A program made the position numbers and the translations under genes. Positions 6,030 to 6,689 of a stretch of 6,689 bases of DNA are shown here, piece after piece (positions within the stretch are counted from its first letter, which is position 1; the number at the start of each line of letters is the position of its first letter). This DNA comes from Clostridia bacterium (GTDB taxonomy: Bacteria; Bacillota_A; Clostridia; Oscillospirales; CAG-272): the NCBI GenBank assembly GCA_017462145.1, contig JAFTRT010000179.1:1-6689 (forward strand), written 5' to 3'. Under the pieces are notes generated by a model, which did no database searches, was not told the origin of the DNA, and worked only from the letters and a program-made list of their open reading frames with translations.

Positions 6030-6689
6030 ATGAAACAGCTGCTCACAAGGATCGGTCTGCAATTTTTCGGAGAGGGAGGCACCGCCTCTTCGGGAAGCGG
6101 ATCGACAGCGTCGGGAGTGGGAGGAGAACGCACGGGAACGCCTGCCTCGGAGGCGGCGGATGCGGCAATCCCCGCAAACATTCCCCCCCGCGCAAGAAAA
6201 CACTATTTAGCGGCCTTGGAGGACGTGAAACGGCAGAACGCCGGCTCTGCCAACGAAACCTCACCCCAAGCGAGCTCTGCGGATGCAGAGACCGCCAAGT
6301 CTCCCGCCAAGCGAAGCTATCGGGAGCTGGTGGAAAGCGAGGAGTACAAGGCCGATCATCAGCGTGCCATCCAAAAGGCAGTCAAGGATCGCATGAAGGC
6401 ACGAGATGCCGAGCTGGCCGAGGTCAACGAGCTGTTACGCTTGGCCGCACGGGGGTACGGGCTGGATCCTGCTGCGGAGAGTTTTCGATCCGATCTGAAG
6501 CAAGCCCTGCTCTCGGACGATTCGGCGATTCGACGATATGCTGACGAGCATGACCTTACCTTTGGTGAGGCCAAACGAGCCATCGAGCTGGAGGATCGCT
6601 TTGCCAAAGCAAAGGCAGAGGCGGAGCAGGTCAAAAAAGAGCTGGAGCAGAAAAAGGCCGAGGAGGAAAACAGAAAACTTCATCAAGCC
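6030..6689 (+). CDS. Phage scaffold protein, N-terminal 220 residues (runs off the window)
   Basis: The frame is open from ATG 6030 to the last base, so the C-terminus is missing. GGAAAGGAGG at 6016-6025 lies 4 bases upstream; an in-frame ATG at 5997 would add 11 residues but has no usable spacing from a purine-rich site. The N-terminus MKQLLTRIGLQFFGEGG contains LQFF (10-13), a Prp cleavage site. A G/S/A/T-rich, probably disordered linker follows (about 14-50). Then comes SYRELVESEEYKADHQRAIQ (96-115) and onward, which resembles the (F/Y)xELI.G.YK.DFD..VQ segment of Firmicutes phage scaffolds. From about 183 to the end a highly charged, A/E/K-rich stretch predicts a coiled coil. Scaffolds chaperone the major capsid protein into a prohead and then leave. 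The order portal, protease, scaffold supports this; the capsid gene should lie just downstream. Confidence 0.82.
   Translation, partial: MKQLLTRIGLQFFGEGGTASSGSGSTASGVGGERTGTPASEAADAAIPANIPPRARKHYLAALEDVKRQNAGSANETSPQASSADAETAKSPAKRSYRELVESEEYKADHQRAIQKAVKDRMKARDAELAEVNELLRLAARGYGLDPAAESFRSDLKQALLSDDSAIRRYADEHDLTFGEAKRAIELEDRFAKAKAEAEQVKKELEQKKAEEENRKLHQA
6057..6068 (+). other. Predicted Prp cleavage site in the scaffold N-terminus
   Basis: These codons encode L10-Q11-F12-F13 of the scaffold. Staphylococcal L27 is cut by Prp after the second F of LNLQFF, so cleavage here is predicted after F13, removing a 13-residue basic-hydrophobic peptide and leaving a new N-terminal glycine. The match is seen; the cutting is inferred from the family and from the adjacent protease gene. 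Confidence 0.7.

Noticed and set aside
1..6689. CRISPR array, tRNA or insertion sequence
   Set aside because: I found no regularly spaced repeats of CRISPR length, no tRNA-like T-arm motif, and no transposase or terminal inverted repeats.

Overview
The window looks like part of a tailed double-stranded DNA phage or prophage of a Firmicutes (Clostridia-like) host. The reasons are strong AGGAGG-type ribosome binding sites, including one 13-base match to the 3' end of Firmicutes 16S rRNA, a moderately G+C-rich sequence, and a classic head-packaging gene order. All credible genes lie on the + strand and use ordinary stop codons. I cannot tell from the window alone whether this is an integrated prophage or a free phage, since no integrase or attachment site is visible.

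Layout: (1) 3-290 encodes a small cysteine-rich phage protein of unknown function. (2) 291-478 is untranslated and carries two tandem hairpins. (3) 479-1381 encodes a rolling-circle-type HUH replication protein. (4) 1382-1903 is a transition zone: a doubtful small ORF with a TTG start (1401-1766) runs into a strong intrinsic terminator (1766-1798). After it come three helically phased A-tracts and two promoter-like elements just upstream of the terminase genes. (5) 1904-2332 small terminase, 2322-3731 large terminase, 3741-5624 P22-like portal, 5621-5959 Prp-like cysteine protease, and 6030 to the window end, the N-terminal 220 residues of a scaffold protein. These five genes are tightly packed (overlaps of 11 and 4 bases, gaps of 9 and 70 bases) and read as one packaging and head-assembly operon.

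How they could work together: the HUH protein would nick the phage genome and start rolling-circle replication, giving concatemers. TerS and TerL would recognise and cut these and pump DNA through the portal into a prohead built on the scaffold. The protease gene is followed directly by a scaffold gene whose N-terminus reads MKQLLTRIGLQFFGEGG. The LQFF there matches the known Prp cleavage site of ribosomal protein L27 in Firmicutes, so this window appears to hold a protease and its substrate side by side. That pairing is the most interesting result. Nothing in the window requires a wholly new biological system; the parts are recognisable, with some less-described details (divergent Prp active-site spacing, bent-DNA-like region before terS, HUH replication gene beside the packaging genes).
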